Notes: generated from the sequence alone by a model not told the origin. 64,000 bases of DNA from Rhodococcus_F sp040656415 (GCF_040656415.1 NZ_JBFAMC010000001.1:434001-498000); one strand, 5' to 3'; counted from the first letter of the stretch, positions 24,407 to 33,822 are shown. Made by a program: numbers and translations.

Positions 24407-25158
24407 GGGGTCGCGCATCACGACACTTCAGGGCGTTCACGGGAGTAGCGGCACTTGTCATCGCGGCGCTCGGGATCTCGGCGGGAACCGCACACGCGGC
24501 TCCGCTTGGGCAACCGGATTCGCCCGACTTCGGCTACGAGGCGTACCTCGACGGCGACTCCGTGGTCACCTCGATCGACGTGGGCGCCTTCCGGATCACC
24601 GATACCGGGGATGCCGTCGAGGTCCTTGACGCGGGCGGAAATGTCGTCATCGCACTACCTCTGACTATTCGAGTGGGCGATGCGGTCTATCCGATCGATG
24701 TCGACCTCGAAGCGCGGACGTTGACGCTGACCCCGCAGATCCCCGATGACGTCCAACCCGAGCTGAAGTCGTCGATGGAAGAGGAACTCGGCGCGCGGGA
24801 GGAGCTGGCAGCACCGGTGCAGCCCGCCGCGCCGGAGCAAGTCGATGAAGAAGAGGTATTCGACACGCAAGAGGAACGCGACGCCGCGGCGCTCGCCAGT
24901 TTCGGCAGCTACCTCGAATACGCCACCATGATTGGCGGGTATCTCTTCGGTGCGATTTTCGGCGTCGTGGGTCTCGCCCTCGGCTGTCCCCTCGTAGTGG
25001 GCTGTCTCGGCGGTGCGATGGCAGGTTTCGCAGCTGGTGATCTGATCGGAACCATGCTCGTGGGAGGTGTTGCTCTGGCGGTCCTCGGAACCGACTACCT
25101 CATTACCGTCAACACCCCGTTCGAGCCGCCGGCACCCGCACCGGTACCGGCAATCTGA
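24403..25158 (+). CDS. Secreted protein with glycine-zipper C-terminus (second of tandem pair)
   Basis: Paralogue of the preceding gene (251 aa), starting in an ATGA overlap, so translation is coupled. Layout is the same: signal peptide to about residue 31 (GISAGTAHAAP), beta domain with FGYEAYLDGDSVVTSIDVGAF and VLDAGGNVVIALP, a short acidic Pro/Glu linker, and a Gly-rich hydrophobic tail with cysteines in ALGCPLVVGCLGGAMAGFAAG. Both end in a Pro/Ala cap. The two proteins are diverged enough to be an old duplication and may form a heteromer. Confidence 0.85.
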   Translation: MRGRASRHFRAFTGVAALVIAALGISAGTAHAAPLGQPDSPDFGYEAYLDGDSVVTSIDVGAFRITDTGDAVEVLDAGGNVVIALPLTIRVGDAVYPIDVDLEARTLTLTPQIPDDVQPELKSSMEEELGAREELAAPVQPAAPEQVDEEEVFDTQEERDAAALASFGSYLEYATMIGGYLFGAIFGVVGLALGCPLVVGCLGGAMAGFAAGDLIGTMLVGGVALAVLGTDYLITVNTPFEPPAPAPVPAI

Positions 25159-25200
25159 CAGTCTAGGTCCGGATCCGGCCCTTCAGCCGTCTCCGATAAA

Positions 25201-25233
25201 GATGGCCCGCTTCCTCGAAGGAAGCGGGCCATC
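25201..25233. terminator. Strong bidirectional terminator
   Basis: Fifteen-base arms GATGGCCCGCTTCCT and AGGAAGCGGGCCATC with a 3-nt loop, placed between the converging secreted-protein pair and serine protease genes. Confidence 0.85.
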
Positions 25234-25252
25234 GTCGTCTCTACGGAGGCTG

Positions 25253-26557
25253 CTACGACGTGCGTAGTCGAAGGCCAGGGTTCTCGGCCAGCACGGTATT
25301 GATCGGCGTAGCGAACAGTTCCGGTCCCTCGCCGAGGATGAAGGTGACGACATCGGCGATCTGGCAGAACGAGTACTGCGCGACGTTCGACGCGCTCGAG
25401 ATTCCGAGTGCCTCGGTTCCGGTGACGATGGTGCCGCCGCTGTCACCCTGCAGAGCGCACAAATTGGTCGAGAAACTGTTGGCCAGCGTTCGTCCACCCA
25501 CGTCGATGGTCTGGCCGACGGAAGTAACTACGCCGCAGGTGAAACCAGTGGTCGCGCCCGACTTGCATACCGGGGCGCCCACAATCGGATCGGCCGTTCC
25601 GGTGATTCCGAGCGGCGCCGAACCGGGAATGCGGACCCCGTTGTTCTCGAACCGGTGTGCAGTGTTCTCGTCGGCGAGAAGGATCGAGTAGTCACTCACA
25701 TCGAGGCTGGTCTTCGCGAAGGTCCCCACACGCGGGCCTGTGCCACCGGGGAACAGCGCGAAGGCCTCTGAAGCACCGGAAGTGCCTGCGACGGCGAGGT
25801 TCGGATCGCAATGTCCTGCGGTGATGTTCACCGCCAGACCCGAGCTGTCGGTGCCGTTGAAACCGAATGAGCAGCGCAGGCCGACGCCGTCGCTGAACGA
25901 GCCGAGAGCATCGCCGCCCAGGAGGGCATCGTCCGGCAAGGCTTGTGAAACGGGTGCCAGTTCGGCAAGCGCCTGCGGGAATGTGGTGGTGGCTGACTGC
26001 ACAACCCGCGCTCCCTTCATGAAGTCCGGAAGCTGTAGCCCGTTCACATCGTCGGCACGGAGAACGAGTCCGTTGTTCACGATGTCGACGGCTACCCCGC
26101 GAACCAGGTCGGCAACGGAGGGAGGTTGGGTCTCCAACCAGTCGTCGAGAGCCTTCGTCTGAGCGTGAAGGCTGCTCTCGCTTTGCCTCGCCTCCTTGAC
26201 CTGGAAGCCGGCGTCTTCGGCGGCGGCGAGGGCGGCCTCTCGTCCGGTCCCCTCGGTGAGCCCCACGGTCGGGGTGCCGGAGTTGTCGAGCCATGCGCCT
26301 GCGAAGACGTCGGGAAACTGGACTCGTGCGATTTTCGCGAACTCGGCCAGCTCTTGACCCAGCTCGGAGTGTTCCAAGTACTGCTCCGGGGTCAGGTTCA
26401 GATCGCGCTTCAGGGCGTGGGCAAGTTTCGTCGGCAGGTTGTCGGACCCGCCGGAAACCTCTGACGCTACTGGGTTGGCCGAGGCGTGGACCGGCCCGAG
26501 GAGCAGCACCGCAGCGGAACAGAACACGGCGGCACGACTTGCGATCGAGGTTCGCAT
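25253..26557 (-). CDS. Secreted trypsin-like (S1) serine protease with propeptide
   Basis: Exported protease precursor of 434 aa. The signal peptide ends near HASAN (about residue 27). An alpha-helical pro-region follows (KLAHALKRDLNLTPEQYLEH to DVFAGAWLD, about 40-110), as in alpha-lytic/streptogrisin-type proteases. The catalytic domain has His in NITAGHCDPN, Asp probably in DVSDYSILLADE, and Ser in LQGDSGGTIV. Paired cysteines (CSFGFNG with GHCD; CKSGATTGFTCG; CALQGD) fit the disulfide pattern of that group. The ATG at 26557 has a purine-rich ribosome site. A paralogue lies directly upstream on the same strand. Confidence 0.93.
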   Translation of the reverse strand: MRTSIASRAAVFCSAAVLLLGPVHASANPVASEVSGGSDNLPTKLAHALKRDLNLTPEQYLEHSELGQELAEFAKIARVQFPDVFAGAWLDNSGTPTVGLTEGTGREAALAAAEDAGFQVKEARQSESSLHAQTKALDDWLETQPPSVADLVRGVAVDIVNNGLVLRADDVNGLQLPDFMKGARVVQSATTTFPQALAELAPVSQALPDDALLGGDALGSFSDGVGLRCSFGFNGTDSSGLAVNITAGHCDPNLAVAGTSGASEAFALFPGGTGPRVGTFAKTSLDVSDYSILLADENTAHRFENNGVRIPGSAPLGITGTADPIVGAPVCKSGATTGFTCGVVTSVGQTIDVGGRTLANSFSTNLCALQGDSGGTIVTGTEALGISSASNVAQYSFCQIADVVTFILGEGPELFATPINTVLAENPGLRLRTS

Positions 26558-26728
26558 GGGGGCCTTTCTCTCCTGATTGTTCGCATTCGCATCGCAGTGC
26601 ATACGACGGCATCGGCGTGTGGGGTGCCGTAGGCAATCTGAGTAACTATACGGAGCGGGTCGTCTTTTTTCGCCGTTTCCAACACTCCACTCGCCGCCGA
26701 GGGCCCTTGGAACCGCGAAGGTCGGACG

Positions 26729-26743
26729 GAGGCCGCCGGCCTC
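26729..26743 (-). terminator. Hairpin between tandem protease genes
   Basis: GAGGCC-GCC-GGCCTC, 6-bp perfect stem 12 bp after the stop of the upstream protease gene. No U-tract; it may attenuate readthrough into the second protease gene. Confidence 0.4.
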
Positions 26744-26754
26744 TCAGTGAAGGA

Positions 26755-28074
26755 CTAGTCGGAGATGGTGCGAACGTGCAGTCCGGACCCGAAGGTGGAG
26801 ACGATATCCGCCACGGGGATTCCGAGGCTGGCCGTGCCACCTTCGGGTGCCAGCACCAGATTCGCCTCCGTGCAGTTGGGGGCACCGCTGGCATTCGAAC
26901 CACTGGTGATACCCAGTGCGAGGGTTCCCGTGACGATTGCGCCGCCGCTGTCGCCGGCGAGGGTGCATGCGGTACCCGCGAACCCGTTGATCGTCCGACT
27001 GACCCCGTCCGCTACGTACAACTGCGTCTCGACATGGTCGGCTGCGACGATGCCGCAGGTGAACGACGAGGTCTGACCCGACTTGCAGATCGGTGCGCCG
27101 ACCACGGGTCGAGCGATGCCGGTGATCTGCAGAGTGGTGCCGTTCGCGCCTCGGATCGCGGGACGATCCAGGCCGGCCTGCACTCCCGCCTCGTTGAGAG
27201 CGATGACCGAGTAGTCGAGCTTGTCGTTCGGGTCGCCCACCGACGAGTGTGCGAACGTGCCGATCTGGGTGCTGTCGTCGATGTTCTGCTCATTGGGGAG
27301 GAACACCGGTGACGGCTGGCCCTCGGCTGGGTTGCAATGCCCGGCGCTGATGTTGACGGCCTGGCCACTGCCGTCCACCCCGTTGAAGCCCAGTGAGCAG
27401 ACACCGATCTCCGAAATCGGAGTTTCAGGCAGGTGGCCCGCGGTAGTGATGTATGTGTCGCCGCCGAGGGGGCCGCCCTCGACCGGACCGCCGTTACCGG
27501 GACTCAGCATGACCTTCACATTGGCGAGAAGGGTGGGCAGGTTGAGTGCCTGGCCGAGTGGGCTGTTGACGATATCGATGACGACGCGGTTCTCGAGGAC
27601 GTCGATGGATGCCGAGTTGACCAGCGAAGCCAGTTCCCTCGGAAGGAGTGCGATCCAGCTGTTCAGCTCGGCCAGTGTCTGCTCGAGGCCGTCTGCCGAG
27701 ACGGGAGCCATCCGGGTCGCGTAGCCATCATTCCGGGCTCTGTCGGCGGCCGCAGTTGTGGTCACCGCGACGACGGGTTGGCCATCTTCGCTGATCCAGG
27801 CGCCGGCGAAGTCTTCTGGATGCTGCGCCCGGAACTCCTCGGCGTAGCTGCCGAGCTCTTGTGCCATCGCGGCACGATCCAGGTATTCCTGTGGACTGAT
27901 CTTCAGATCGCGGGCGATCGCGTCGACGAGGTCGGTCGGCAATTCGTCGGCGCTGAGCTGGGTTATCTGGGTTTGCGTAACGGGGTTGGCCTGGGCGGGA
28001 GTGGAAAACGGAACTAGAAGAAGCATTGCCGAGGCGCCTGCTAGAGCGGCGCGGCGCGCCAACACGTTACGCAT
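26755..28074 (-). CDS. Secreted trypsin-like (S1) serine protease paralogue
   Basis: Exported precursor of 439 aa related to the downstream protease. Signal peptide ends near PAQAN. The pro-region shares DLVDAIARDLKISPQEYLDR and EDFAGAWISEDG with its neighbour. Catalytic residues are His in NISAGHCNPA, Asp in DKLDYSVIALNE, and Ser in LAGDSGGAIV. It carries an extra stretch after the pro-region (GGPVEGGPLGGDTYITTAGHLPE) not found in the paralogue. Conserved cysteines suggest two or three disulfides. Start ATG at 28074 with AGAAGGGA. Tandem duplication facing the secreted glycine-zipper pair; activity on envelope or foreign proteins is possible but unproven. Confidence 0.92.
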   Translation of the reverse strand: MRNVLARRAALAGASAMLLLVPFSTPAQANPVTQTQITQLSADELPTDLVDAIARDLKISPQEYLDRAAMAQELGSYAEEFRAQHPEDFAGAWISEDGQPVVAVTTTAAADRARNDGYATRMAPVSADGLEQTLAELNSWIALLPRELASLVNSASIDVLENRVVIDIVNSPLGQALNLPTLLANVKVMLSPGNGGPVEGGPLGGDTYITTAGHLPETPISEIGVCSLGFNGVDGSGQAVNISAGHCNPAEGQPSPVFLPNEQNIDDSTQIGTFAHSSVGDPNDKLDYSVIALNEAGVQAGLDRPAIRGANGTTLQITGIARPVVGAPICKSGQTSSFTCGIVAADHVETQLYVADGVSRTINGFAGTACTLAGDSGGAIVTGTLALGITSGSNASGAPNCTEANLVLAPEGGTASLGIPVADIVSTFGSGLHVRTISD

Positions 28075-28181
28075 GAAATCCCTTCTGCACGGGCCCCTTC
28101 ACGACGGGACCCTTCTGGGGTGAGTACCAGCGACTACCTTAAGGCACTCGAGGCCGGGGTGTTAGGGAGGATGCAGCTTCT

Positions 28182-29384
28182 TTATCTCAGAGACAGGCGG
28201 TGGGCCGAGCGTGACGGCTCTGCGGCCAGGAACTGTGGTATGGGAAGTGAGGCCTGCGCGGCGGTGTGCATCACGTGCTCCACCACCGCTTCGACGCGGT
28301 CGTCGGGTACGAGCGCGAGGGCTGATCCGCCGAATCCGCCGCCGGTCATGCGGGCCCCCCACGCGCCCGCCTCTAGGGCGGCATCGACGGCGTTGTCGAG
28401 TTCGACCGAGCTGACTTCGTAGTCGTCGCGCAGTGAGAGGTGAGATGAGGTCAGAAGGGTCCCGATATCTGCGACCCGTCCCAGCGTCAGTAATTCGGCG
28501 ACTTCGCCCACTCGCTTGATTTCGGTGAGCACGTGTCGGACCCGTTTCACCGATTCCGGTGCGGTCAACGATCCGAGCACGGCGTCCGCATCGTCTATAT
28601 CCCGCAGAGTTTCCACCCCCAGTTCGGCGCAGGCCACCTCCAGGGCGGCACGCCGTTCGCCGTACTGGCCGTCGACGAGTCGGTGTGGCGCGTTGGTGTC
28701 GATTATGAGGAGTCGTCCGTTTGCCGACTCGAAGTCGACGGGCACAGGTCGGGTGTCGGCGCTGCGGCAGTCCAGCAACAGCGCGTGGCCCGGTTGCGCG
28801 AGCATCGCCACCGTCTGATCCATTCCGCCCGTGGGGGAGCCCGCGATTTCGTTCTCGGCGCGTATACATGCGTCGATCAGGCGAAGGCGACCGTCCGAGT
28901 CGGTCGGATGTCCGAGCAGATCGGCGACGGCCAGCGCAAAGGCGCATTCGAGGGCTGCCGAGCTCGACAGCCCGGACCCGACGGGAACAGAAGAGTGCAC
29001 CGCCAGGTCGAATCCCATCCCTGCAGAGATGGTTCCCGAGTTACGCATCGCCCACACCACACCGGCGACATATGCCGCCCAACCGTCGGGATGGCCCGGT
29101 GCCACCTCCGAGAGGTTGCCGCGCCACTGTTCGTCGGTGTGGGTGGAGACGCAGTGCAGCTGGTCATCGTCTCGAGCGCGTACCGCTACTGTCGTGACGT
29201 AGGAAAGGGCGAACGGTAGGACGAGGCCTCCTGCGTAGTCGACGTGCTCGCCGATGAGATTGACCCGCCCCGGTGCGGCCCACACGCCATCAGCGGCTCC
29301 ACCGAATGTGCTGTGGAACAATACTTCCGCGCGATCCGCAAGGGTATGAACCCCGATAGGGGCTACCCACGGTTGTGTCGTCAC
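28182..29384 (-). CDS. galK: Galactokinase
   Basis: GHMP-family kinase of 400 aa that phosphorylates galactose to galactose 1-phosphate (Leloir pathway). Seen are the galactokinase signature GRVNLIGEHVDYAGG near residue 35, ATP loop VPVGSGLSSSAALECA near 115, and the C-terminal GHMP motif MTGGGFGGSALAL near 340. The GTG at 29384 overlaps the galT stop by four bases (GTGA), so translation is coupled; sequence upstream of it in frame belongs to galT. Third gene of the DeoR-galT-galK operon. Confidence 0.95.
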   Translation of the reverse strand: MTTQPWVAPIGVHTLADRAEVLFHSTFGGAADGVWAAPGRVNLIGEHVDYAGGLVLPFALSYVTTVAVRARDDDQLHCVSTHTDEQWRGNLSEVAPGHPDGWAAYVAGVVWAMRNSGTISAGMGFDLAVHSSVPVGSGLSSSAALECAFALAVADLLGHPTDSDGRLRLIDACIRAENEIAGSPTGGMDQTVAMLAQPGHALLLDCRSADTRPVPVDFESANGRLLIIDTNAPHRLVDGQYGERRAALEVACAELGVETLRDIDDADAVLGSLTAPESVKRVRHVLTEIKRVGEVAELLTLGRVADIGTLLTSSHLSLRDDYEVSSVELDNAVDAALEAGAWGARMTGGGFGGSALALVPDDRVEAVVEHVMHTAAQASLPIPQFLAAEPSRSAHRLSLR

Positions 29385-30547
29385 GAGGCCACCTCGCGAA
29401 GGCGATCGGCGATCTGCTCCGGTGTGGCGTCGTTGATCCATGCGCCCATCCCGGACTCCGATCCGGCCAGGTACTTCATCCGCCCGGGCGATCTCATCAT
29501 CGAGAACAGCTGCAGGTGCAGACGGCCGTAGCGCCGATCTGCGCCGATCGGGGCTTGGTGCCACGCGGCGATATACGGTACGGCGTCGACCCCGTCGAAG
29601 AATCGATCGACGCGCTGTAGCAGTTCGAGGTACACGGAGGCGAGCTCGTCCCGTTCGGCTTCGTCGAGTTCGGACAGGTCACCCACGTCGCGGTGGGGTG
29701 CGAGGTGCACCTCGACCGGCCAGCGTGCGGCTGCGGGAACGTAGGCCGTCCAATGCTTTGCGGAAAGGACGACGCGCCGCCCCGAACGGCGTTCGGTGTC
29801 AAGCACGTCCGCCAGCAGCAGCCGACCGGTCCGCTCGGCATGCTCGCGTGAACGTCGGATCAGAACGGACGTGCGAGGGGGCAGATATGGGTACGCATAG
29901 ATCTGGCCGTGCGGGTGTGTGAGGGTCACGCCGATTTCCTTGCCGCGGTTCTCGAAGCAGAACACCTGGCGAATCCCGGGCAGGGCCGACAGCTCGGAGG
30001 TGCGATCGGCCCACACGTCGACGACGGTGCGGACTCGGTCCACGCTCAGGGTGGCGAAGGTGACATCCGGGTCGCTGGTGAAGCACACAACCTCGCACCG
30101 GCCGGTTCCGGAGGCCAACGGCCACAGTGGTTCCTCGTCGACGTAGGCGGGTAGGTGCTGGTCGTTGCCGATCATCGAGAGCGAGGGGAATCGATTCTCG
30201 AAAACCACGACGTCGTAGTCGTCGGCGGGAATCTCGGTGGGCGCCTTGCCTTGTCGACTCGGTGCGAGCGGTGATTCGTTCATCGGTGGGTGGAACGTGC
30301 GATCCATCCGCTGTGCGGCGATGATCACCCACTCGCCGGTCAGCGCGTCGAACCGGATCTGCGACTGCGAAACCGCCGGCCGAAGTGGCCGAGAGTCGAC
30401 CAGTTTCCTGGTGGCGGCACCTGAGACGTACGGTTCGGAGTCGTCGAAGTAGATCAGCTCGCGTCCGTCGGCGAGCTTCATGCGGGTCTTCCGCACTTTG
30501 CCGCCTGCCGGGGCATGCAGCGTTCCGGGTTCGTCACCCGTCGTCAT
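29381..30547 (-). CDS. galT: Galactose-1-phosphate uridylyltransferase
   Basis: Exchanges galactose 1-phosphate with UDP-glucose to give UDP-galactose and glucose 1-phosphate. The 388-aa protein has HIT-like halves, with the catalytic H-P-H-G-Q motif in LTHPHGQIYAYPY near residue 205 and the N-terminal FDALTGEWVIIAAQR typical of actinobacterial GalT. A second conserved block is AAWHQAPIGADRR near 345. The ATG at 30547 lies 14 bp inside the 3' end of the DeoR regulator gene, and its own stop overlaps galK, so all three genes are tightly coupled. Confidence 0.95.
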   Translation of the reverse strand: MTTGDEPGTLHAPAGGKVRKTRMKLADGRELIYFDDSEPYVSGAATRKLVDSRPLRPAVSQSQIRFDALTGEWVIIAAQRMDRTFHPPMNESPLAPSRQGKAPTEIPADDYDVVVFENRFPSLSMIGNDQHLPAYVDEEPLWPLASGTGRCEVVCFTSDPDVTFATLSVDRVRTVVDVWADRTSELSALPGIRQVFCFENRGKEIGVTLTHPHGQIYAYPYLPPRTSVLIRRSREHAERTGRLLLADVLDTERRSGRRVVLSAKHWTAYVPAAARWPVEVHLAPHRDVGDLSELDEAERDELASVYLELLQRVDRFFDGVDAVPYIAAWHQAPIGADRRYGRLHLQLFSMMRSPGRMKYLAGSESGMGAWINDATPEQIADRLREVAS

Positions 30548-31340
30548 CGAGGTTTCTCTCTCGCTCTTCGTGAGCTACCACCAGGTCACCGACATGGTCG
30601 GCGAGTGCTTCCTGTGCAGCCCGGTCGAGCCCGGCGTCGGTGACGAGAATGTCCACATCGGACAGGGGAACTGTGTTCGCCAGTGCGGTGACACCCCACT
30701 TCGTGTGATCGGCGAGCACGACGACGCGTCGTGACGATGCGACGAGAGCCTGATTTGCCTGTGCCTCCATCAGATTGGGGCAGGTAAGGCCGGTGTCGAT
30801 GCCCAGTCCGTGCGTCCCGAGGAACAGCATGTCCATGTGAATCCCGCGTAGCGCGGCGACCGTGAGGGGACCGACGAGTGCGAACGACGGCGTCCGCTGG
30901 CCGCCGGTGAGCAGCACGGTCTGGTCGTCACGGCCGTCCTCGTGGAATGCGTCGGCGACAGGGATGGAATTGGTGACGATGGTGATGTCGGGGACGTCGA
31001 GTAACTCGTGTGCCAGGGCGTGCGTCGTCGTTCCGCCGGAAATCCCCACCGACGTGCCAGGGCGGACCAAAAGGGCTGCGGCGCGGGCGATCGCGCGCTT
31101 GGCTCCGAGGTTGAGACCTGACTTCGCCGAGAACCCCGGTTCGTGCACACTCGCGGATCGGGGGAGGGTAACCCCGCCATGCACACGGTCCACCAGGCCT
31201 TGTGCAACGAGTTCGTTGATGTCTCGTCGGATCGTCATACCGGAGACGCCGAGAGTGGCGCCGAGATCGGCCACTTTGACGGCGCCATGAGCGGTCACTT
31301 CGTCGAGGATCAACTGCTGACGTTGACGAGCGAGCATCAT
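30534..31340 (-). CDS. DeoR/GlpR-family transcriptional regulator of the gal operon
   Basis: Repressor of 268 aa. N-terminal DeoR helix-turn-helix (about 6-60: RQQLILDEVTAHGAVKVADL, then VSGMTIRRDINELVAQGLVDRVHGG) and C-terminal sugar-phosphate isomerase-like sensor domain (GISGGTTTHALAHEL, TNSIPVADAF, GGQRTPSFALVGPLT, DHTKWG). DeoR regulators usually sense phosphorylated sugars; first position in an operon with galT and galK suggests a galactose or galactose-phosphate signal and autoregulation. Start is ATG at 31340 or the ATG directly after it. Confidence 0.93.
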   Translation of the reverse strand: MMLARQRQQLILDEVTAHGAVKVADLGATLGVSGMTIRRDINELVAQGLVDRVHGGVTLPRSASVHEPGFSAKSGLNLGAKRAIARAAALLVRPGTSVGISGGTTTHALAHELLDVPDITIVTNSIPVADAFHEDGRDDQTVLLTGGQRTPSFALVGPLTVAALRGIHMDMLFLGTHGLGIDTGLTCPNLMEAQANQALVASSRRVVVLADHTKWGVTALANTVPLSDVDILVTDAGLDRAAQEALADHVGDLVVAHEERERNLDDDG

Positions 31341-31534
31341 GCGAATGCCTCACCTTTTCGGACGCCGTTTTCGAGGTTGCAGCGGCCATCGAATTGCATG
31401 CTCAGCGGGTTCGTTGCAGGCTCCTTCACCGAGCCTCGCCCACTGTCCATGCTCATGATCTGGACTTGAATGTCGGAGAGTCAACAAGAACGAATAATTC
31501 TGCACTACCCGTTAGGTTGCCTGCTCAGTGCAAC

Positions 31535-31565
31535 TGACAATACAGAATAGAGCGAATTCTTGTCA
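31535..31565. promoter_or_regulatory. Inverted repeat TGACAA-N19-TTGTCA
   Basis: Arms TGACAA (31535-31540) and TTGTCA (31560-31565) with an internal AGAAT/ATTCT repeat, in the AT-rich part of the region about 200 bp before the DeoR gene. Possible operator or promoter of the gal operon. Confidence 0.3.
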
Positions 31566-31830
31566 TATGCGATGCTCCTGTGACGAGCGGCCTTGTCGGA
31601 AATGTGATCGAACTTGTTCGAATTCGAGTGAGAAGGAGTTCGGCTGCCGGAACCTCGATTTTGCCGACGAGGAACAGTGTTGCACTCGCCACGGGAGCAG
31701 CGTTGTGGCGACTGGTGATCGGTAGGGTTGGACGGGTTGCGCCGCGCCTGCGGCACCTGGATGTCCGCGAGGCGAAGTTTCGGGTGTCGGGAACAAATGC
31801 CGACGGCTCTCCGTTGAACTCTTTGGCAAC

Positions 31831-31851
31831 ATTGAGCGTACTAGACTCAAG
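31831..31851 (+). promoter_or_regulatory. HAIR element (HspR binding site) of the dnaK operon
   Basis: ATTGAGC-GTACTAG-ACTCAAG fits the HspR-associated inverted repeat CTTGAGT-N7-ACTCAAG in 12 of 14 arm bases and the spacing. It is 127 bp upstream of dnaK. HspR is encoded at the end of this operon, so the site implies autorepression relieved by heat. Confidence 0.85.
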
Positions 31852-31885
31852 TTGAAATTGACTCTCGACGCGGTCGGGGTGCAAA

Positions 31886-31906
31886 CTTGAGCCGAGGGCG
31901 CTCACC
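31886..31906 (+). promoter_or_regulatory. Degenerate second HAIR-like element
   Basis: CTTGAGC-CGAGGGC-GCTCACC keeps the left arm and spacing of the HspR site but only part of the right arm. Possibly a weaker second site before dnaK. Confidence 0.4.
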
Positions 31907-31977
31907 AAGCGCAAGACTGCAGCCCAGCTACGGCACCAACTGCCAATCGGACTGCAAAGATGAAAGTGAGGAACACT

Positions 31978-33822
31978 ATGGCTCGTGCCGTCGGTATCGA
32001 TCTCGGTACAACGAACTCGGTCGTGTCCGTTCTTGAGGGCGGCGAGCCCGTAGTGGTCGCCAACGCCGAAGGTTCGCGCACCACCCCATCTGTCGTCGCC
32101 TTCGCCAAGAACGGTGAGGTCCTGGTCGGCCAGCCTGCCAAGAACCAGGCGGTCACCAACGTCGACCGCACCGTCCGTTCCGTCAAGCGCCACGTCGGCA
32201 CTGACTGGAACGTGGAGATCGACGGCAAGAAATACACGTCTCAGGAGATCAGCGCGCGCACGCTCATGAAGCTCAAGCGCGATGCTGAGGCATACCTGGG
32301 TGAGGACATCACCGACGCTGTGATCACCGTCCCGGCGTACTTCGAGGACGCGCAGCGCCAGGCCACCAAGGAAGCAGGCCAGATCGCCGGCCTCAACGTT
32401 CTGCGCATCGTCAACGAGCCCACCGCGGCTGCGCTGGCCTACGGCCTGGACAAGGGTGACAAAGAGCAGACCATCCTGGTCTTCGACCTCGGTGGTGGCA
32501 CCTTCGACGTCTCGTTGCTCGAAATCGGCGACGGAGTCGTCGAGGTCCGCGCAACCTCTGGTGACAACCATCTCGGTGGCGATGACTGGGACGAGCGCAT
32601 CGTGACTTGGCTCGTCGACAAGTTCAAGGCTCAGAACGGGATTGATCTGACCAAGGACAAGATGGCTCTGCAGCGTCTGCGCGAGGCTGCCGAGAAGGCC
32701 AAGATCGAACTGAGCTCCTCGCAGAGCACGTCGATCAACCTTCCCTACATCACGGTCGACGCGGACAAGAACCCGCTGTTCCTCGATGAGCAGCTGACCC
32801 GCGCCGAGTTCCAGAAGATCACCTCGGACCTGCTCGACCGCACCCGCGCGCCGTTCCAGTCCGTGATCAAGGACGCGGGTATCAAGGTGTCCGACATCGA
32901 CCACGTCGTGCTCGTCGGTGGCTCCACTCGCATGCCCGCCGTCACGGACCTCGTACGCGAGCTGACCGGCGGTAAGGAGCCCAACAAGGGCGTGAACCCG
33001 GACGAGGTCGTCGCCGTCGGCGCCGCTCTGCAGGCCGGTGTGCTCAAGGGTGAGGTCAAGGATGTCCTGCTGCTCGATGTGACCCCGCTGTCGCTGGGTA
33101 TCGAGACAAAGGGTGGGGTGATGACCAAGCTCATCGAGCGCAACACCACGATCCCGACCAAGCGTTCGGAGACCTTCACCACCGCTGATGACAACCAGCC
33201 TTCGGTGCAGATCCAGGTGTTCCAGGGTGAGCGCGAGATCGCTTCGCACAACAAGCTGCTCGGTTCCTTCGAGCTGACCGGCATCCCGCCGGCTCCCCGT
33301 GGGGTGCCGCAGATCGAGGTCACCTTCGACATCGATGCCAACGGCATCGTGCACGTGACCGCGAAGGACAAGGGCACCGGCAAGGAGAACACGATCAAGA
33401 TCCAGGACGGCTCCGGCCTGTCCAAGGAGGAGATCGACCGGATGGTCAAGGATGCCGAGGCGCACGCCGCCGAGGACCGGGCTCGCCGCGAGGAGGCCGA
33501 GACCCGCAATCAGGCCGAGTCGCTGGTGCACCAGACCGAGAAGTTCATCAAGGAAAGCGAGGACAAGGTCCCGGCCGACGTCAAGGAGAAGGTCGAGGCT
33601 GCCATCAAGGAAGCCAACGAAGCTCTCGCCGGCAGCGACATCTCGGCCGTCAAGACCGCGGTGGAAAAGCTGGCCAACGAGTCGCAGGCTCTCGGGCAGG
33701 CGATCTACGAGGCCGGTGCGGCTGACCAAGCCGCAAGCACCGATGGTTCCGGTCCGAGCGGAAGCGACGACGTCGTCGATGCCGAGGTCGTGGACGAGCC
33801 GTCCGACGCGGAGAAGAAGTGA
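31978..33822 (+). CDS. dnaK: Molecular chaperone DnaK (Hsp70)
   Basis: ATP-dependent Hsp70 chaperone of 614 aa that binds unfolded peptides with DnaJ and GrpE. ATPase domain signatures are VGIDLGTTNSVV at the start, VFDLGGGTFDVSLLEI near 175, and VLVGGSTRMPAV near 310. The peptide-binding beta domain begins near 365 (LLDVTPLSLGIETKGG) and the helical lid and acidic tail (SGSDDVVDAEVVDEPSDAEKK) end the protein. The DnaK C-terminal EVVD-like feature is present. The ATG at 31978 follows GAGGAA. Its stop overlaps grpE (GTGA). Confidence 0.98.
   Translation: MARAVGIDLGTTNSVVSVLEGGEPVVVANAEGSRTTPSVVAFAKNGEVLVGQPAKNQAVTNVDRTVRSVKRHVGTDWNVEIDGKKYTSQEISARTLMKLKRDAEAYLGEDITDAVITVPAYFEDAQRQATKEAGQIAGLNVLRIVNEPTAAALAYGLDKGDKEQTILVFDLGGGTFDVSLLEIGDGVVEVRATSGDNHLGGDDWDERIVTWLVDKFKAQNGIDLTKDKMALQRLREAAEKAKIELSSSQSTSINLPYITVDADKNPLFLDEQLTRAEFQKITSDLLDRTRAPFQSVIKDAGIKVSDIDHVVLVGGSTRMPAVTDLVRELTGGKEPNKGVNPDEVVAVGAALQAGVLKGEVKDVLLLDVTPLSLGIETKGGVMTKLIERNTTIPTKRSETFTTADDNQPSVQIQVFQGEREIASHNKLLGSFELTGIPPAPRGVPQIEVTFDIDANGIVHVTAKDKGTGKENTIKIQDGSGLSKEEIDRMVKDAEAHAAEDRARREEAETRNQAESLVHQTEKFIKESEDKVPADVKEKVEAAIKEANEALAGSDISAVKTAVEKLANESQALGQAIYEAGAADQAASTDGSGPSGSDDVVDAEVVDEPSDAEKK

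Larger units (their letters stand above)
31341..31977. other. Divergent control region, gal operon and dnaK operon
   Basis: 637 bp without a gene; a long minus-strand frame that enters here from dnaK is a shadow. It holds an AT-rich stretch with an inverted repeat (31535-31565), HspR-type repeats (31831-31851, 31886-31906) and the dnaK ribosome site. Confidence 0.6.

Noticed and set aside
31525..33729. 734-residue open frame on the minus strand opposite dnaK
   Set aside because: Antisense shadow of a highly biased GC-rich gene; leucine/valine/aspartate composition mirrors dnaK codons and there is no start signal.
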